Shown in pieces: positions 12,088 to 24,354 of a stretch of 64,000 bases of DNA. Below the pieces are notes generated by a model. That model was not told where the DNA came from. It saw only the letters and a list, made by a program, of their open reading frames with translations, and did no database searches. Each line of letters opens with the position of its first letter. The first letter of the stretch is position 1. Source of the DNA: Sarocladium kiliense (taxonomy: Eukaryota; Ascomycota; Sordariomycetes; Hypocreales; Sarocladiaceae); the NCBI GenBank assembly GCA_030734395.1, contig JAUZTG010000029.1, forward strand, positions 1,798,001 through 1,862,000. The letters run 5' to 3'. The position numbers and the translations under genes were made by a program.

Positions 12088-14575
12088 TTATCGTCGCACG
12101 AGTACTGAGAAGCCGTCGACCCACGGCCCGCATGTGCCTGAAACACCACAGATGGTGTAGCCTCGCGGTGGAATCAATGTGTGCCTGCTTTCGTCAGCGT
12201 CGATTCACCGCAAACTCTACTCTAATAACTCACCCGTTGCCTCCGTGTGCATTGCCATATACTTGCGATCTCCGTCCTGTACTTGTGAGGATTTGGATGC
12301 CATCAATCCAAAAGCCGGCGCGGACGAAGAATCCAGTAATGTATTCGCCTCGTCGAAGATCTGTCTCAGATTAGCCTTCGTTCCCTGGTCAATTAGGGAC
12401 TCTGAGGTTTCTTACCCAACTCAAAAGTGTCCCCGCTCTCTTTGCGGTTGCCAAACAACTGCGTCGTTTCATCGTCGAAAACGAACTCCATGCCGTCAAG
12501 TGCGCTGCCGTGGTACAGAATAATCCGAGACATGATTCTGTCCTGCCGAATCGTGCTCGTGAAAATCAAGTCCTGTGGCTGAGATCCCTCCATCTGCGAG
12601 TGGCCTAGACTACGGCTCTTGTATGCCGTACCGCCACCGAGAGGGCCTCCAGGAACTTTGACAGTTGAGTCCTTGGACGAGAACTGACTGAAGTCGTCCA
12701 GAGTAATCGAGCCACCACCGTGACACTTGATCGAGATCTTCATTTGCCCCTTCCGCTTAGCTGGTGGTAGTTTCGCCCTCAGTTCCGACTCGTTCAGGGC
12801 GACCTGGCGCTGCAGCCTCTCGTGATCAAGCGGAAACTCCATCCATGCATGGCATGTGTCGTCCTTCTCAGCAAAGATTTCAACAAATGAAATTCCTGTT
12901 GCTGCCATGGCCATCACACTTCCACCTTCGATCCGGAAAGCCTGGACGCTGGTGTCTGAGTTCATCACTGGGTCATTGGGGAGTCGGAAAGCAGGGTGCG
13001 AACGGAACCGCAACAGGTCCAGTCTATGCCATCCACACTCATCTGATTGCATGACCAGTCCTCCCTTCGTTTGCGTCCTAGTTGAGTAAGCCTCACGCGG
13101 GACGAAGCTGCGGTTGAGCACAACGTAGTCGCGCAGCATGATGCCGCTCTCTTGGTGTGGACAGCCCAGAGCATGTCCAACCTCGTGAAGGTGAGCGCCG
13201 ATTCCAATATTGGCAGACTCCCAGGAGCTCCCTCCATCATTGCAGTCGTTGGCGACGAAGTTGAGATCGGTCGGTGTGCAGTCTGTGAAAGCAGGGACCA
13301 CCTCTTCAAAGCTACTCGGGTAGCTGTGCAAGCAATGAGAACCAAAAATAGCCAACCGGATATCTCCAGATCCCGAACCCAATGCCGCGTGTCCTGTCAC
13401 AACCTTCTCCGTGGTATCCCAATGAGCGTCTAGCAGCAACATTGAGACATATTGCGTCTGTCCAGCCAGAGGTTTGAAGTAGTCGCGAGCCGCGTCCATT
13501 GCAATTTTGTGGAGGGCGTTCTTGTCGGTCGCCGGCTTGTGCTGCTGGGCCTTGTTCAGGTCACGTAGCTCAGCAACCGTCTTATCAGTCCGGATGATGT
13601 GTATCCTGGCCTCGGAGCGCATCGTCCCTTGTTCCAAATCGCGATAGTTGGCGCTGCCAGTAGCCCATTCCTCCTCGAATCGGAATGATCGCCTGCCAAA
13701 TTTATTCCGCCACATCTGCTCTGCCGTAAAGGCTTGCCAGAGGTAGGCAGCCATGCGAAACTTCCGGATTGCCGTGTCGAGACCATTGCCTTCTCTCTCT
13801 GTGCGTGCTGGTGTCGCATCGAAGGTACCAGGTGAGTCCTTACCGAGAAGGATCGCGAGTTGTAGTGGTGGCGCATTGAGTGATGGTAGCATGTGAATGG
13901 TGAGGTAGGACGAATGAATCGGGTTGGTGCTCGAGCTGTTGTTCAACTTCGGGCTTGAGAAGTCGAATCGCAGTCTGTTGCGGCCAGGTTGTAGATATAG
14001 CAGCGCTTTGAAGTGGGAATCGCATGCAGGCCACGAAACAGGGGGGAAATTGTCGTCTAATCTGCTCACGGTGACAGTCCCGTCTATTGCCTGGTCGCCG
14101 ACGCTTCCGTAAATAAGGAGAACCTTTTGGTAAACCTACTGAAAGTTAGTACTTTTCATCTTGCCCCGATAGGAGCTGCCAGAGAATACGAGGCTCGTAC
14201 CCATGCGTTCTCAGTCAAGTTATGAATCCTAGGTGCGTAGGGTGACACGGGCAGGCTCTGTCGCCCGTTCGAAGATGGTGACCCAAGCCCCGACATGCCA
14301 GAGACGCTATATCGGCTCGAGTTGTTGCTAGGGTTGATCAGAGCTGGTCTGGACTGTGTGTTTTGGAGATGCGGGCTATGGGAGTCGCTGTTGCGCTTGA
14401 GCTGCAGATTGAGAGCCGGGTCCGACTGCTGTGCGATGGAAGGAGGAGTAACGGAGCCACTGGACAAAGCTGTTCCATTGCTCACGGCGCCTTCGCTAGA
14501 GGTGTCGGTAGAGTGGTCAGTTCGAAAGCTCGCCCGCGAGCGGCGACGCAGCTCCTTCAGGAAGCCGGGAGCCAT
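12088..14575 (-). CDS. Zinc metallopeptidase with C-terminal jacalin-like lectin domain
   Basis: Minus-strand exons 14575-14201, 14135-12416, 12360-12234 and 12184-12088; introns 65, 55 and 49 nt; 772 aa. Residues 1-120 are Ser-rich and disordered. The catalytic motif HEVGHALGCPH lies at residues 442-452 (HExxHxxGxxH, metzincin-type), matching the uncharacterised fungal zincins typified by yeast YIL108W. The C-terminus is a jacalin-like beta-prism: PGGPLGGGTAYKSRS, then across an intron to FELDLRRGEYITGF, then GFWIDGIQILTSTGR and, in the last exon, GPWVDGFSVLVRR. The last two introns are needed: reading through the first of them gives a false stop and loses a third of the lectin domain. No signal peptide is visible, so a cytosolic or nuclear enzyme is likelier than a secreted one. 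Substrate unknown. Confidence 0.85.
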
Positions 14576-17500
14576 TGTGAATGGCCTAGGCTTGGCGTAG
14601 CTGTGATGGTAAACCGGATTCCGAGGTTTTGGTAGAGAGGAGAATCTGAGTCAATGGAGGCCTTGGAAAGAATGCTGGTGGTGCCGGTGGGGGTAGGTCT
14701 GAACAAGCAACGTGGGCGAGACGAGGCGTGGCTGTGCGGTCGTGTGGGGTGGGTGTTGAGGATGACGAGATGGTGATGGTCGGTGCGACGAGCGGTAGCA
14801 CCGGGATTGAGCAAATGTAATCCAGTTCGACCAAGAAAGCCAATTGATAACCCGAAAGGGGCTCTGTGAATCAAAAAACGGTGACGTCGTTTGGGAGGGT
14901 GTTCGCAGAGGAGCTGGGCGAGGCTGTTTGTGGTGGTGATAGACGCCGGAAGTGGAAAGAAGCTTGCTTGGGAGCCAAAGGAAACAAGCGAAGGTAAAGG
15001 CAAACGAGGCAGAGCGAAAAGGGAACACAGCACCACCTTGAACGAACGTCAGGGCAAGCAATTAGCGTGGAATGACCCAGAGATGAAGAGTCGCAGGGAG
15101 AAGAGGAGAGGGTGGTGCGTGTTTTGGGAGATGGAAGGGAGAAGGGGAAGAGGACGGATGGATGAGGTGGTGATAGACACTGGCGAGGCCGAGCAAGGCA
15201 AGATTTCGCCGGAGGGTTCCAGCGCAGCGCAGCGGCAGTGGTGGTGCTGCGCAGTGCCTTGTAGTGGATGTTGGAACCTGGATTTGCGGGAGAAGGATGC
15301 TGGCAAGGCACTGGCAGTGGGGCGGTCAGCACTGAGCTGAGCACAGTGTGTGTGATGCTGGGCACAGTGCATGTGTCTGGGCAGCAATAGAGACATACAT
15401 GAGGCACATCCAGTGATGGATGCGACCTTCAGAGGCGAGCTTGATATGTTGGGTCAGACACTGAATTTTAATTCTTGCTGTATGTAATAGAGACGGTCCA
15501 AAAAAGAAGCATCCCAAATGATAATATCCTCGAAAGCAGTCAGCAGAACTGAACACAAGCTTGCCCTTGACCATTTGATTTGATGACGTCGCGATCCACC
15601 GTTCGCCGCGTTTCAATCTGGACCATTTCCTTGCGCCATCCCCTGCCTGGTGTCACCTCTGCCATTTGTTTCATACATCGTCTCTACCGATAAGTGCAGC
15701 GGGCCGTGTACTGACAGAGGAGAGGTAGTAATTATAGTGCCTCCCAACCATAAGCTCCCTGATAAAGGCTCATGAACTGCAACGTCGGTTTTGGCCCATT
15801 CTGTCTCTTTCTGCGCCCATTATGCATGCGCACTGCGGGTGGGAGCAATAAGCTCGCCCCAAGTCCCGTGTTCGCATCTCCCTCCCCCCGCGGCAGCACT
15901 TCGTTGGTTCCAACTGAGGCGCTAGACGTGTAATCCAGATGCACCTCGGTGTGAATGTGGATGGCTGGGCCATGGCGGTCCGTACTTCGTGCTGGTTGTG
16001 TGGATCATGGAGAACGCGTATACATCTCTCGCACACTTCTCTCCGGGATTTGGTCTTCCTCCCGCCAGGTTGAGGCTACTTGGGAAAGATCTGACTTTCG
16101 CACACGTTTGATACCGAATTGACTTTTCAATCGTTGCGCTCTCTGCCCTTCGATTGCGCCGCTCGCGTGGCACAAACTCTCACTAACATCACAGTAGACC
16201 TGCCCCAATCAGCCACCAACAGCAAGCCCAGCGCACAGATCAACACCCAAGCAACTCAAATCAAATGCAGGCTTTTTGCCTTGGCCTTCTCCTGCCCGAT
16301 GCCTGCATCCATTAATTTCCTCGCGCACAAACATGCAGGAAGGCCAATGCAATCGCGCTTGGCCTGGGCACGCCGATCCGGGAATCCCTCGACCAAACCC
16401 ACAGTAGACTGGCAAGGTTAGGAAACCTGGCAACCACCTTTGCTCTGCTGTAAGTTAGTGTACAGTGCTGCTTGAGCCATCGCGCACTGTTGCAGAGTCC
16501 CATCTTTCTCGTATCGCATTCTCGACCCATCCCACATGCGGAATCGACTGTGCCTTCGCCCAAACTCAGCCTCCGTCCAGAATCCATTGATCATCGCCTT
16601 CCCACTTTCTGCCAGCATGGGACACACGTCAGTGTAGCGTGATCGCGTTGCATTGTGATTCATTGTACTTTTTTTTTTTCTAATTCGAGTCACGGAAATG
16701 TGTTCCAGTGTCTGCACAATTTGAAGTGACCATGCTTACTATGGGGCCACAACTTTCTGACTGTAGTACACTCAACCGACGAGGTATTGCTGGCACATAC
16801 ATCGTGCCGCTGTGGAACACGAGGTTTCTTACCGCAGGCTTACGTCCTCATCTGATCACCTGCCTCTAAACACGAACGCTGTCCTCGCGTACATGCTGAA
16901 CAAAACAAATACACCTAATCGAACCACATAACGACGAAGTCACATAGCTTGGTCTGTTGTGTGTGGTACTCTACAGAGTACGTGTAAAATAATAGTATGC
17001 ACCAGGGATTCTCACTATTAGCGAAGCTCTAGTAGAACTCGAGCTGGCTTGGGCCGGTGTCGTGCCATAGAAGCCATAAACTCTATGAAAGCACTGGATC
17101 TCGTGGCATCGTTCTGCGACAGATTAATTTGGGTTTCGGTCGCCACTTCCACCTCCTGCTCCATCCGTGGCTGCTATAATAAGTGACACTATGTGGCTGT
17201 GAAAGTCAATGGGGTTGAGATTCCATTAACCGGAGCATTGGGCAAATATATGACGGTGGAACACCGAAAGATCATGTACAGGGTAAGCCCGTGATATCGG
17301 AACTTCAAATCATCAAGCCAGCCATGCGCATATTCTTGCTCAGTAGGATGAACCTACAGAAACTGTCCTACCCCGGGCGTGTAGATTCGGCGTCGCCCAG
17401 CCGACAACCGACTCCCCGTGCCTGATTTCCCGAATCTTGGACGATTTCAGAACCCAAAAGTCCAACTGCCCATCAATTTCATGCGATCTTCTCACTTGTC

Positions 17501-19351
17501 CTCCTGATTTCTCAGATGGTGCTCCTAGATCTCGATCTCAGATGACGATTGCACGAGCAGTAGCCCCGCAGAACGTGCCTGGTCGGTGCGTTCGAAATCA
17601 AGGTCGGAGATGCTGTAGGCTGGGTTGGCGGACAGGGGTGTTCAAATTGACAATGGGATTGGAAGATAGGCAGATAGAGCGGGAGGGCGTTTGAACTGCA
17701 GTCATTTCCTGCTGGTGATAGATGACCAGAGCGCTAGATAATACCGTGCTAGGAATGCAACTGGCCTGCAAGTCACATTGATAGCTCATAGCGCTCCAAG
17801 TCTGAAGTAAGTAGTTGATGCCGACACATCGAGTGGCTGGAGCAAGCTTCTGTGGCTGACAAGACTGGCGTCGCGGCTAAGTCTCAAGTCTGGTCGGGTT
17901 CGACTTTCGGAATCGGGTGTTAAAAGGATTGCAAGACATTGTCGCCGTTGTCCACTGCGGCCGAAGACACTATGGGATTTAGCATGCCTCCGCCGGCTAC
18001 GGGAGTTTGAGACAGGAATGCGACGAAGTTCCAATAAGGGACGAGCCGCAAGCCAAACGGAGTGGTGTGTTCGGCCCCTGAGTCTAAGTTGCCCTTTGCC
18101 TTTCCAAATCGTGCCTGTCTACAAGTAATGGTTCGATTGGAAAAGGAATGTCCACATAGCATGTAGCAGTCAGCCCTTGCCGTGTTCGGCCTCGAGGCCA
18201 ATCGAAGGATGTGCCCTCGCTTGGGAAATGGGTCGATCGTCAGCCAGGCTCCATCTCAGCCCTGCCTGTGCAAGTGGTCTTTCCCAACTCTGGAAGGGGA
18301 TAACGCAAGAGAGGACAGGGCCGTTGGCAGTCCTGCGTCTGTTACTGGTCCATACGGTCAGCAACGGCACAAACACCCTCCAGGCCAATAGGCAGCGAGC
18401 AGGCCACCCCTGCCGCCATCATCCCGCGATGGGGAAACATAGCCGTGCCATGTCGTGCAAGCTGAAGACCAAGAGGGATCACATCACCGGAAGTATAGAC
18501 GGGGGAGGCCCCTGGCTGAGTGCCCCGATTCGAGCAGGCTCATGAGAGGATCGGGTGGCCCAGGCTCTCACGGTGGAGAATGCTACAGCTTTTGGCCAGC
18601 AAAGACTCGGTAAAGTGCTTGCATGCGCTGGCACTCAAGCTAATCTTCTAGAGACCCGTTTCCCCGGCTGCGAGGAATTCTAGCACTCTGCCCTTGCTTG
18701 TGCATGGATTGGATAGCTGTTGGCTCGCCGTTGCCCTGGTGTCCCCTTCCCTGTCCGGGGTTGCAGGTCCAGAGGAACCAGGAAGGGATGGAATATGTAT
18801 TTTGATCTTGAGCAAGAAGTCAGAAGATGAGTTCAAGATGGAGACCAGATCGAAGCTAAACCTACTGCATGTCCGCGACGGAGATTGGACTGGCGATAGG
18901 AAGGAAACAGAAGCAAAGACGCAGAACTGGGCATCTCGATCAAGCAGTACACTGGGCAGCATTATCTCTGCAGGCGCTGCTACAGGCAATGCACAGGCCA
19001 GGCCTAGGCAACCGCTAGCAGCTGCTGCTACACCACCTCTGGAGCGCCCCGGTCAGTGGTGTCAGCGACGGTCAGCGGCCCCTCACAGCGCCCACCAACC
19101 ACTGCAGTTGCCCTCCCAGCGGCTCATTCCAACCGCCCGCCCTCCACCCGTCAGGTCCAGTCTCTTCCGTCCACCACTTCATCTCTTCTCCTCAGCACCA
19201 GCCGCTCCGCTTCACACCCACCAACGTAATCAATCTCTTCCTCCCTCGTTTCGTCCCAGTCTCTCGTTAAGCTTCTTCTGATCCGAATCTTTTCTCCGAG
19301 TCCGAGTATCGACAAGATCCTTGACAGAGCAAAGCAACATTGACTACTGCA
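14576..19351. other. Divergent intergenic region, 4.8 kb
   Basis: I find no gene with a recognisable domain or consistent splicing. The first 800 bases are purine-rich on the plus strand, that is, a CT-rich leader for the minus-strand peptidase. A 10-T run lies near 16671. From about 19070 to 19290 the plus strand is CT-rich leader for the next gene. The open frames at 17437-17694, 18177-18545 and 18694-19281 have no domain. A non-coding RNA cannot be excluded by eye. Confidence 0.45.
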
Positions 19352-20528
19352 ATGGCCATGGCCATGTCTTCACCCTGGAAGAAGCAGCCTGAGGAAGTGG
19401 CAGACTGCGTTCTCAAGCGTGCAGAAGTTAGCAAGGTGTGCATCTCCGTCCTCACGCAACCCCCTCTCGACCCCCCTCACGGAGCTTCATGCGACAAGCT
19501 TGATGTTTCCCCGTTATTTGCTTTGACCTAACACTTCTTTTCTTTAGATTGCCCGTCGTTTGCAAGATCGTCTCGCCCTTGCGCAGTTCAAGACTAAGCA
19601 TGGCTGGGAAGATCTCACCCTCGACACCATCGAGCCTCGAATGGAGGAGGAGATGCGACGACGCCGCATCGTCGACGGCGATATGCTTTCCGACTCTTCT
19701 TCCTCTGCCTCCGACCTCCCATATCCAACTACCCGTGCTCTCATGAGCTCTCCGCTCAAGGCACCCCTCTTTTCCGACGCAGTAGCCTCGAGCAACGGCT
19801 CCTCCGGCCATCGCAAGCGCACCTACTTCGCCTCCTTCGACAACCCCCCTTCCTCTGCCAGTCCGAGCAAGCGATTCCGCATGTCACCAACTGCGCACAA
19901 GTCCTTCTCAGGGCATACTTCGTGGAAAGACACCCATCAGCTGGCGCAGAGCTCGCCTATCAAGCCGAGGCGGCAGCAGCACTTCACGACCTCTGCGGGT
20001 CCCGATCTGTCCTTCTGTAGACAGCGCCGCCTGACGAACGAGCTGGCCTCGCCAAACTATGCAGCGCCCTCCGACGATGACGACGACCTGCTACCGGCGC
20101 ACTCATTTGCTATCAATTCTCGAGCATCTCCTCCACAGACACCTCCTATGCAGACCCGATCCCTCCCTGGGAAACGAGGCAAGGATGCCAACGGTGCTAA
20201 GACTGGCGGCGAAGAGGGGGCCGATCTTTTGCTCTATCTTGCAGCTTCACCTTCACCGATGGTCAAGTCGAGCCGGACTCGTATGGAACCACCATCTACT
20301 CCGCCCCCAAAGAACAGCAAGCTCGACCTCCCCTCGTCCATGATGACAACGCCAGGCGGGGGCAACCTCTTCCCTAACACGCCGGGCCAGGCTTTCGACT
20401 TGTCTGAATTTGTCAATATCACACCAAGCCCGGCGCAGAAGCCATGGAAGACACCTGTGGCTCTGTCAGCACGCACACCACTCAGTGTGGCCCGGAGACG
20501 TCTGACATTTGACGAGCCACTGGCATGA
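19352..20528 (+). CDS. Whi5/Nrm1-like G1/S transcriptional repressor
   Basis: Exons 19352-19435 and 19548-20528, one 112-nt intron (GTGTGC..TTTAG), 354 aa. The intron falls inside the conserved block, joining RAEVSK to IARRLQDRLALAQFKTKHGW, which resembles the Whi5/Nrm1 family core. Near the C-terminus LSEFVNITPSPAQ matches the GTB motif (acidic or hydrophobic lead followed by F-V-x-x-x-P-S-P) by which Whi5, Nrm1 and Stb1 bind the G1/S factors SBF/MBF. Between them lie many S/T-P sites (SSPLKAP, SSPIKPR, TPPPKN, TPLS), as expected for a CDK target, and a basic stretch KRFRMSP. In yeasts these proteins hold back or shut off G1/S transcription. Which of Whi5 or Nrm1 it corresponds to cannot be settled here. 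Three ATGs lie in tandem; I chose the first. Confidence 0.75.
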
Positions 20529-22161
20529 TGAGCTACATCTATCGCTGTGCCGGTCAACCTGGCCTCCCTCTACTCTGCTTTCTTTTTCCCATGTACATGA
20601 TACCAACGACACCTGGCACATATCTCTCACATTACGCAACAAACACACGCACCCCCTCTCTCATGCAAGCACTTTGGCACTTCCGCGTGGGTTTTACTAG
20701 GCACTATGAGACTTGACCCCATCTTCCCCCCCTCCTCGGCAGAGTTCAAACCTGTCCACCTCACCCCTCTCCCCGGTCCGGCCTGTTTGACTTATTGCAT
20801 CGGCCGATGACTCGTCTCTCTTTTTTGCACTACTACTGTCATTGTGCATTATCACACAACCCCATTGTTCAGCTCTTTTCGTATTGTCTACTACCCCCTC
20901 CCGCTCCTCAGCCGTCCTACGCATGTGTTTTCGCCGGACTGTCTTCTTTTACTCGTTATTTATGTTTTGAACGTGGGAGTTGTTCCACGTGTGCTTCTAG
21001 ACACGCGTGTGAATGCTTGGATGGATTTTGTTATCAAGGAACTACTACGATGAAGAACTATGGATGGACTACGGGTGCAATGGATATTAGGTATGGAGTG
21101 ATTGGGGGCCCATGCTTGTAATTGACTTTTTCACTACACTATCTATAGTTCGACTCTGTGAACAGTCGACCGTTGTTCTACTGTGCCCTCTATAGCCTTG
21201 CTTGTCATAGGAAATACCATACAAGACTTATGGGCAGCAGCTGAAAAGTCAGTTTCGACTTCTGTCACGCCTAACAACTATCGTGAGGTATCACCATTTA
21301 ATTCGGGCTGAGACGACGTGACACCACGCGCCCAGAACCACTTTACGCGCCTGCGACGTGTCATCCTCGCGGCGCAGACGCGTCTAGAGTGGCACTAGCA
21401 ATCACGCTCTAACCAATCAGCACTCTTCTACCACCCTCCCTTAGTACTACTTCAGCTGGTGTAAGTGAGTGTTTTGTGTCAACGGCGTAAATCACGTTTG
21501 GTGTGCTGTGTATGACGTGGTCGTAGGTCCTAGTCTGGGCGAGGACTAGGAATTGGTGTTTAATCGACGGGGCTGAGGTGTTTTTGGAAGCAAGATTGTG
21601 GCAGATGAAGTGGCTGGGGACCACATGGCAAACTCTGGAGTCATGCGCGCCACTTGACTTACATGCTTGGACCCAGCACGTTTTCACACAAGGCGATTGA
21701 TTGCAAGGCACCGACTTTCGGTTCACTGATTCAATTCAGGATCTCGTACCATGCTGTGCTAAACCGCTTAACAGGAAATGGTGTCGGGACAAAAAAGCAA
21801 CGATGACAAGCAGGGATAAACAAAATTCAACGACAAAAACATTATCTTCGTGAAAACGAGCGTTTCGCCTCCGGGGTTGGAAACGCCCCTGTCAAGGTTG
21901 TGGTCGGTCATCACATCGTCCTTCCCAACATTGCCCATTGCAAATTTGCTATGCTGCTACCGTCGTATCCCTTTTCTTTTGGTTCCCTTCATGAGCCTCC
22001 ACTCTCTCGGCCCCTTATGATGTTGTGAACAGGTGAAGAAAAAAAAAGGTGTGTAACCAGTTGTGAGGTATAGTGTGTTAGGAGATGGTGATTGGTCTCA
22101 CCAATGTGTTGGGAGTTGTTATACATGGTTTTCAGGCTCTCTTCTTTTCCGTGGCCCTTCT
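20529..22161. other. Intergenic between convergent genes
   Basis: Nothing recognisable. CT-rich 3' flank up to about 20960, then unstructured sequence. Confidence 0.5.
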
Positions 22162-24354
22162 TTATAACGCTTTGCCGACGCCAGCACTGCTTTGACTTCC
22201 GCCGCTGTTTCTCGACTTTGGACGATGAGCTTCGGGAGCATCTGCTGGCTTGCTGGTCCAGCTGTTTGTGGTGGCCACCGTAGAATTTGAGGGGCCAACG
22301 TCTGGACCGGGATCGCTCCAGTCACCCAAGGACGATGCCTTGGTATACCTTGAACTGTTATAGCTCACGTGACCCCCTTGCTTGAAACTGCCGGGGCGCG
22401 GGGGCAGGCCGTATATGGTGTCCACAGACGGCATGGCTTGAATATTCTCGAGGCTTGGAAGTCGCCTGTGGTCGATCTCCAGATCGAATGGATCCGATCG
22501 GCACTTGTTACGGCGGGTTTCGAAGGAGTCGTTACTGCGTACCGAATCACGGTATACGGTAGAGATGTTGGAAGCTCGAACGGCACCACCTATTGATGTG
22601 CCTCTTGACCTCCTAACATCCGCAACGTAGGTGTTTGGCGGCTTTTGCGTTGGTTGAATGGCATTCGTATCGGCAAAGGGATCTGCCAGCTTTGGTACAG
22701 GGGCCACGTTGCCGTCGGAGAATGGGTTGGGTCCACGGGAATTGTCGAGGTCCATCCCAAGGTCGCCTAAGAAGCGATCAATGGAGCTGACACTGGGGCC
22801 GCGGGAATGCATGGAATTGCCCATGGATCTTCGTTTCTCATCTTTGGCTAGTAGACCCAGGAAATCCGGTTCCATGTCACTACTGTCCTTCTCCATCATG
22901 TTACGGATGGCCCACGAATCAGCCTGTCCATTTCTCAAGCGCCAATTGAAGTTTACATCTTCCTTAAGACGCGACCACCAGTCGAGGAAGCGGTCTTTTC
23001 GCGAAAGATTGGCGCGGCTGTCGAAGCTGGCGGTGGAGTTACCACGGCTGTGTGAGGGAAGGCCCTCGAGGAATTGCGAGTTGCCGCGGTTCATGTTAAC
23101 GGTGTTGGTGCTTTGATTGCCCATCATGAAACCCCAGCCGAACTTATTGGCATGATATCCGAGCGTAGCCGCAAACCTTTGACGCCTGGGCGTAGGTCCG
23201 ACGGAGCCGCTGTCGAATTCGTAGGTTCTCCGCTTCTCTGCACCGGGCGGCATGCTCATTCGGGTCGAGAAGTGTGTCGAGAACCTTGAACGCTTGCTCT
23301 TCCGCCGGCGCCTGAAGCAGAACCAGACGAGAAAGGCCATGATAGCGAGACCAACCACACCACCAACGATGCCTCCTATCAGTGCAGGGTTGGGTCCCGA
23401 GTCATCGTTGTTGCGGTCAGACTGGATCGCACCACCGTTGGTATCCGGTGCGTTGGTCTCTGATGCCTCATCTCGATCCCTGGCTGTTGATGCGGCCAGT
23501 CCGATCGTCGTTATTTTGCCATCAGGCCGTGTGACAACTTGGTCGGGGAGTGGGGTTGTGTCTGTGAGGAGGAGTCCGCTGTCAGAGTCTTCATCGGAAA
23601 GTGAGATTGAGGGTCGCAAGATAGCAGTGAAAGATGATGAAAACGCGCTGCCAGGGGTGCCTGTGCCTGTGGGTGAGGGAGGGGATGAGGAGAAGAAAGA
23701 CGAGACAGATGGTGAAGCCAAAGAGACGCCTGCAAGCAAAGTGGCCGTTGACAAAAACGCCGAGCTGCTGCTTCCTCCATCCGCCTCCGCTAGTAATGGC
23801 AGTTCCAAGGACACTGGCCCCTGATTTATCCCCGAGGGTTGTGTATCTTGAGCATCATCCACAGCTGACGGCGCACTAAACTCAGAGGACGTACTGGGTG
23901 CAGCCTCTTCCTCTTCCCCGAAGGGCTCTCCTCCCTCCGTATTATCTTCTTCCGGGGGCTGCGTCTCCACTGACGGTATTGATGTGGATGTAGAGCTTGT
24001 AGGAAGGATAGCCAGATTGGGGGGCTCTGCTTGGGAGGTTGAGGGATCCTCCAGCGAGTTGGACTCACTGCTCACAACCTCACTATCCGGAGCGGATGAG
24101 GGTTCCTGAGGCGAGGTTGGCTCTGGTTCCGGCTCTTGCTCAGGCTCTGGTTCCGGCTGAGGATCGGGTTGCTGATCCTGTTGCTGGTCATCGTTGTTGT
24201 TTTGAGTTGGCTGCGGTGCAGGAGCAGTTGTCCTGACCGGTGCCGGTGCTGTCGTTGTCCTCTCGGGCGCTGCAGAGCGCGGGTTCTTAGGCACCGCGGT
24301 GCATTGCTTGCCGTTGATCGTCGTTAAGAACGCTCCGTCCGGAAGATTCGACAT
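22162..24354 (-). CDS. Single-pass membrane protein with Pro/Glu/Ser-rich ectodomain; function unknown
   Basis: One exon, 730 aa. The N-terminus (MSNLPDGAFLTTINGKQC) has no hydrophobic signal peptide. Residues 40-320 are low complexity: Thr/Pro/Ala, then Gln, then alternating Pro-Glu (about 70-95), then Ser-rich. This resembles O-mannosylated stalks. A transmembrane helix follows at about 324-346 (ALIGGIVGGVVGLAIMAFLVW), with basic residues RRRRKSKR after it, so the C-terminal 380 residues should be cytosolic. The cytosolic part has Ser-rich and Trp-containing segments (DRFLDWWSRLKEDVNFNWRL, SSIDRFLGDLGMDLD). The layout resembles fungal wall-stress sensors or Mid2/Axl2-like proteins but I see no homology that proves it. 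Without a signal peptide it would insert as a type III protein, or an upstream exon is missing. Confidence 0.7.
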   Translation of the reverse strand: MSNLPDGAFLTTINGKQCTAVPKNPRSAAPERTTTAPAPVRTTAPAPQPTQNNNDDQQQDQQPDPQPEPEPEQEPEPEPTSPQEPSSAPDSEVVSSESNSLEDPSTSQAEPPNLAILPTSSTSTSIPSVETQPPEEDNTEGGEPFGEEEEAAPSTSSEFSAPSAVDDAQDTQPSGINQGPVSLELPLLAEADGGSSSSAFLSTATLLAGVSLASPSVSSFFSSSPPSPTGTGTPGSAFSSSFTAILRPSISLSDEDSDSGLLLTDTTPLPDQVVTRPDGKITTIGLAASTARDRDEASETNAPDTNGGAIQSDRNNDDSGPNPALIGGIVGGVVGLAIMAFLVWFCFRRRRKSKRSRFSTHFSTRMSMPPGAEKRRTYEFDSGSVGPTPRRQRFAATLGYHANKFGWGFMMGNQSTNTVNMNRGNSQFLEGLPSHSRGNSTASFDSRANLSRKDRFLDWWSRLKEDVNFNWRLRNGQADSWAIRNMMEKDSSDMEPDFLGLLAKDEKRRSMGNSMHSRGPSVSSIDRFLGDLGMDLDNSRGPNPFSDGNVAPVPKLADPFADTNAIQPTQKPPNTYVADVRRSRGTSIGGAVRASNISTVYRDSVRSNDSFETRRNKCRSDPFDLEIDHRRLPSLENIQAMPSVDTIYGLPPRPGSFKQGGHVSYNSSRYTKASSLGDWSDPGPDVGPSNSTVATTNSWTSKPADAPEAHRPKSRNSGGSQSSAGVGKAL

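Noticed and set aside
18694..19281. 195-codon plus-strand frame before the Whi5-like gene
   Set aside because: No domain, and its 3' half is CT-rich leader sequence.
23252..23824. 190-codon plus-strand frame inside the membrane-protein gene
   Set aside because: Antisense of the low-complexity ectodomain; no domain of its own.
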